Of a stretch of 64,000 nt of DNA, positions 63,242-64,000 are shown in pieces. The notes beneath the pieces were generated by a model that was given only the letters and a program-made list of their open reading frames with translations, was not told where the DNA came from and did not search any database. This DNA is from JAEUTH01 sp039931675 (GTDB taxonomy: Bacteria > Bacteroidota > Bacteroidia > AKYH767-A > OLB10), in NCBI GenBank assembly GCA_039931675.1, contig JBDTRM010000260.1, forward strand, positions 1 to 64,000, in the 5' to 3' direction. The position numbers were made by a program, and so were the translations under genes. Each line of letters begins with the position of its first letter. Position 1 is the stretch's first letter.

Positions 63242-63571
63242 ATGAAACAAACAGAAATAAAATTCAACATTACATTAGATGAGCAAAGTCATCCTGAAAA
63301 AATTGAATGGATGGCCACAGACTCAGGCGTGGAAGGTCTGAAAGAAGCAAAGGCATTTATGCTTTCGGTATGGGATGCAAAAGACCCCGGCACACTGCGC
63401 ATTGATTTATGGAATAAAGATATGATGGTGGAAGAAATGAAACGTTTTGTTTACGATACCATGCAAAGCCTTGCATCTACTTATGCCAATGCAACCAACG
63501 ATGAAGCAATAGCAAAAGAGATTCGTGATTTCAGTATTTCGATTGGAAAGAAAACGGGAGTGATTGGGTAA
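63242..63571 (+). CDS. gldC: Gliding motility protein GldC
   Basis: This is a 109-residue soluble protein without signal peptide. EIKFNITLDEQSHPEKIEW, AFMLSVWDAKDPGTLRIDLW and EIRDFSISIGKK are the GldC landmarks, and length is normal. It is small, widely conserved in Bacteroidota including many non-gliding ones, and its exact activity is not known. Position after gldB supports the call. Confidence 0.9.
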   Translation: MKQTEIKFNITLDEQSHPEKIEWMATDSGVEGLKEAKAFMLSVWDAKDPGTLRIDLWNKDMMVEEMKRFVYDTMQSLASTYANATNDEAIAKEIRDFSISIGKKTGVIG

Positions 63572-63608
63572 GGTAGAGCTATCGAGTTTGGGGTTACACT
63601 GTAGCAAT

Positions 63609-64000
63609 CTACTGCACCATAACCTTCCCCCGATAAACTTTACCTCCATTAATTACTTCAACAAGGTAAGGCCCTTTTGCTGCACTTTCCATATTTACAT
63701 CAACCACATTTTGCCCTTTGCTTCTTGCTTCTTGCCTCTTGCTTATTGTCTGACCAAGTGGATTAGTGATGTGAAGTGAAAAATCTTTGGTAATGGATAA
63801 GGTTAGGATAATTGTAAAATTTCCATCATTAGGATTAGGCACAATTGCCATTTGCCCCTTGCCTCTTGCCTCTTCGTTTATTCCCATAATTACAATTGTA
63901 TTACTCGCGCCTTCGCAGCCGGTGGTATCTGTAACGATAACATAGTAGCTGCCGCCATGTGTTGGTATGTAGTAATAGTTATTGGCTCCTGCTATGATGC
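63609..64000 (-). CDS. T9SS-secreted protein, C-terminal part (cut by window edge)
   Basis: The minus strand is open from the window edge to 63609 (first full codon at 63998), so the protein begins outside. The visible ~130 residues start in an Ig-like strand set (YYYIPTHGGSYYVIVTDTTG, CEGASNTIVI), and then a type A sorting domain (VPNPNDGNFTIIL ... GPYLVEVINGGKVYRGKVMV). It closely resembles the end of the protein at 55677. Two stretches, EARGKGQ and QEARSKGQ, are encoded by heptamer repeat tracts (63843-63870 and 63711-63745), one before and one inside the sorting domain. An internal ATG at 63887 is not the start. Confidence 0.85.
   Translation of the reverse strand, partial: IIAGANNYYYIPTHGGSYYVIVTDTTGCEGASNTIVIMGINEEARGKGQMAIVPNPNDGNFTIILTLSITKDFSLHITNPLGQTISKRQEARSKGQNVVDVNMESAAKGPYLVEVINGGKVYRGKVMVQ

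Noticed and set aside
1..64000. tRNA or rRNA genes
   Set aside because: No cloverleaf-compatible segment or rRNA signature was noticed in the gaps.

Overview
The window is AT-rich chromosomal DNA from a member of the Bacteroidota, most likely an uncultured relative of the Chitinophagales/Sphingobacteriales. The reasons are: at least eight proteins with type IX secretion (T9SS) C-terminal sorting domains or their characteristic tails; gldB and gldC next to nadE; a division/cell-wall (dcw) cluster in the Bacteroidota order, with an FtsZ ending in the family tail (FLHDRVD); weak ribosome binding sites; and a candidate promoter of the Bacteroidota -7 type (TAnnTTTG).

Layout. 0-4.3 kb: the 5' part of a membrane sensor kinase (minus strand, cut by the window edge) and two APC amino-acid permeases. 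4.7-11.7 kb: a repeated two-gene pattern, in which a short secreted endosialidase-chaperone-like protein is followed by a large T9SS protein (an M4 metalloprotease, then a BNR-repeat protein). 11.9-14.8 kb: gcvP. 14.8-18.1 kb: a LamG/T9SS protein, then a DUF3800 gene followed by a folded, probably functional RNA and an SRPBCC protein; a 49-bp degenerate copy of part of the SRPBCC gene lies on the other side of the DUF3800 gene. 18.3-34.5 kb: the dcw cluster, transcribed leftwards as mraZ-rsmH-ftsL-ftsI-murE-mraY-murD-ftsW-murG-murC-ftsQ-ftsA-ftsZ and closed by a terminator. 35-36.9 kb: an alpha/beta hydrolase, then a wreck zone with a GxxExxY nuclease-like pseudogene between two MITE-like repeats. 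36.9-47.2 kb: an A-PCP-KS-(dead AT) NRPS/PKS protein, a GT4 glycosyltransferase, a TylF-like methyltransferase, a T9SS protein and a PglK-like ABC flippase. 47.7-59.1 kb: outer-membrane and secreted proteins (OmpA, TonB receptor, T9SS proteins) and GatB/YqeY. 59.5-63.6 kb: nadE, an outer-membrane barrel, gldB, gldC. The right edge cuts another T9SS protein.

The most unusual property is the repeat content. (1) More than a dozen loci carry degenerate tandem tracts with a strict 7-nt period. The 7-mer differs between loci but the period does not. They sit between genes, over stop codons, and inside at least four coding sequences at domain linkers. (2) A GTCATTGCGA...GAAGCAATCT element occurs both plain and with a palindrome (TCCCGATAGCTATCGGGA) nested in it; the palindrome is also found inside the nadE coding sequence. 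(3) Elements with TGTCTGAA...TTCAGACA ends flank the GxxExxY pseudogene. (4) A CACGCGATACAATCGCGCGC / ACTTTCCGAAAGT composite family is confined to 50.9-59.5 kb. These families, and the DUF3800-RNA locus, are the best candidates for undescribed biology here. No tRNA, rRNA, complete insertion sequence or CRISPR array was found.
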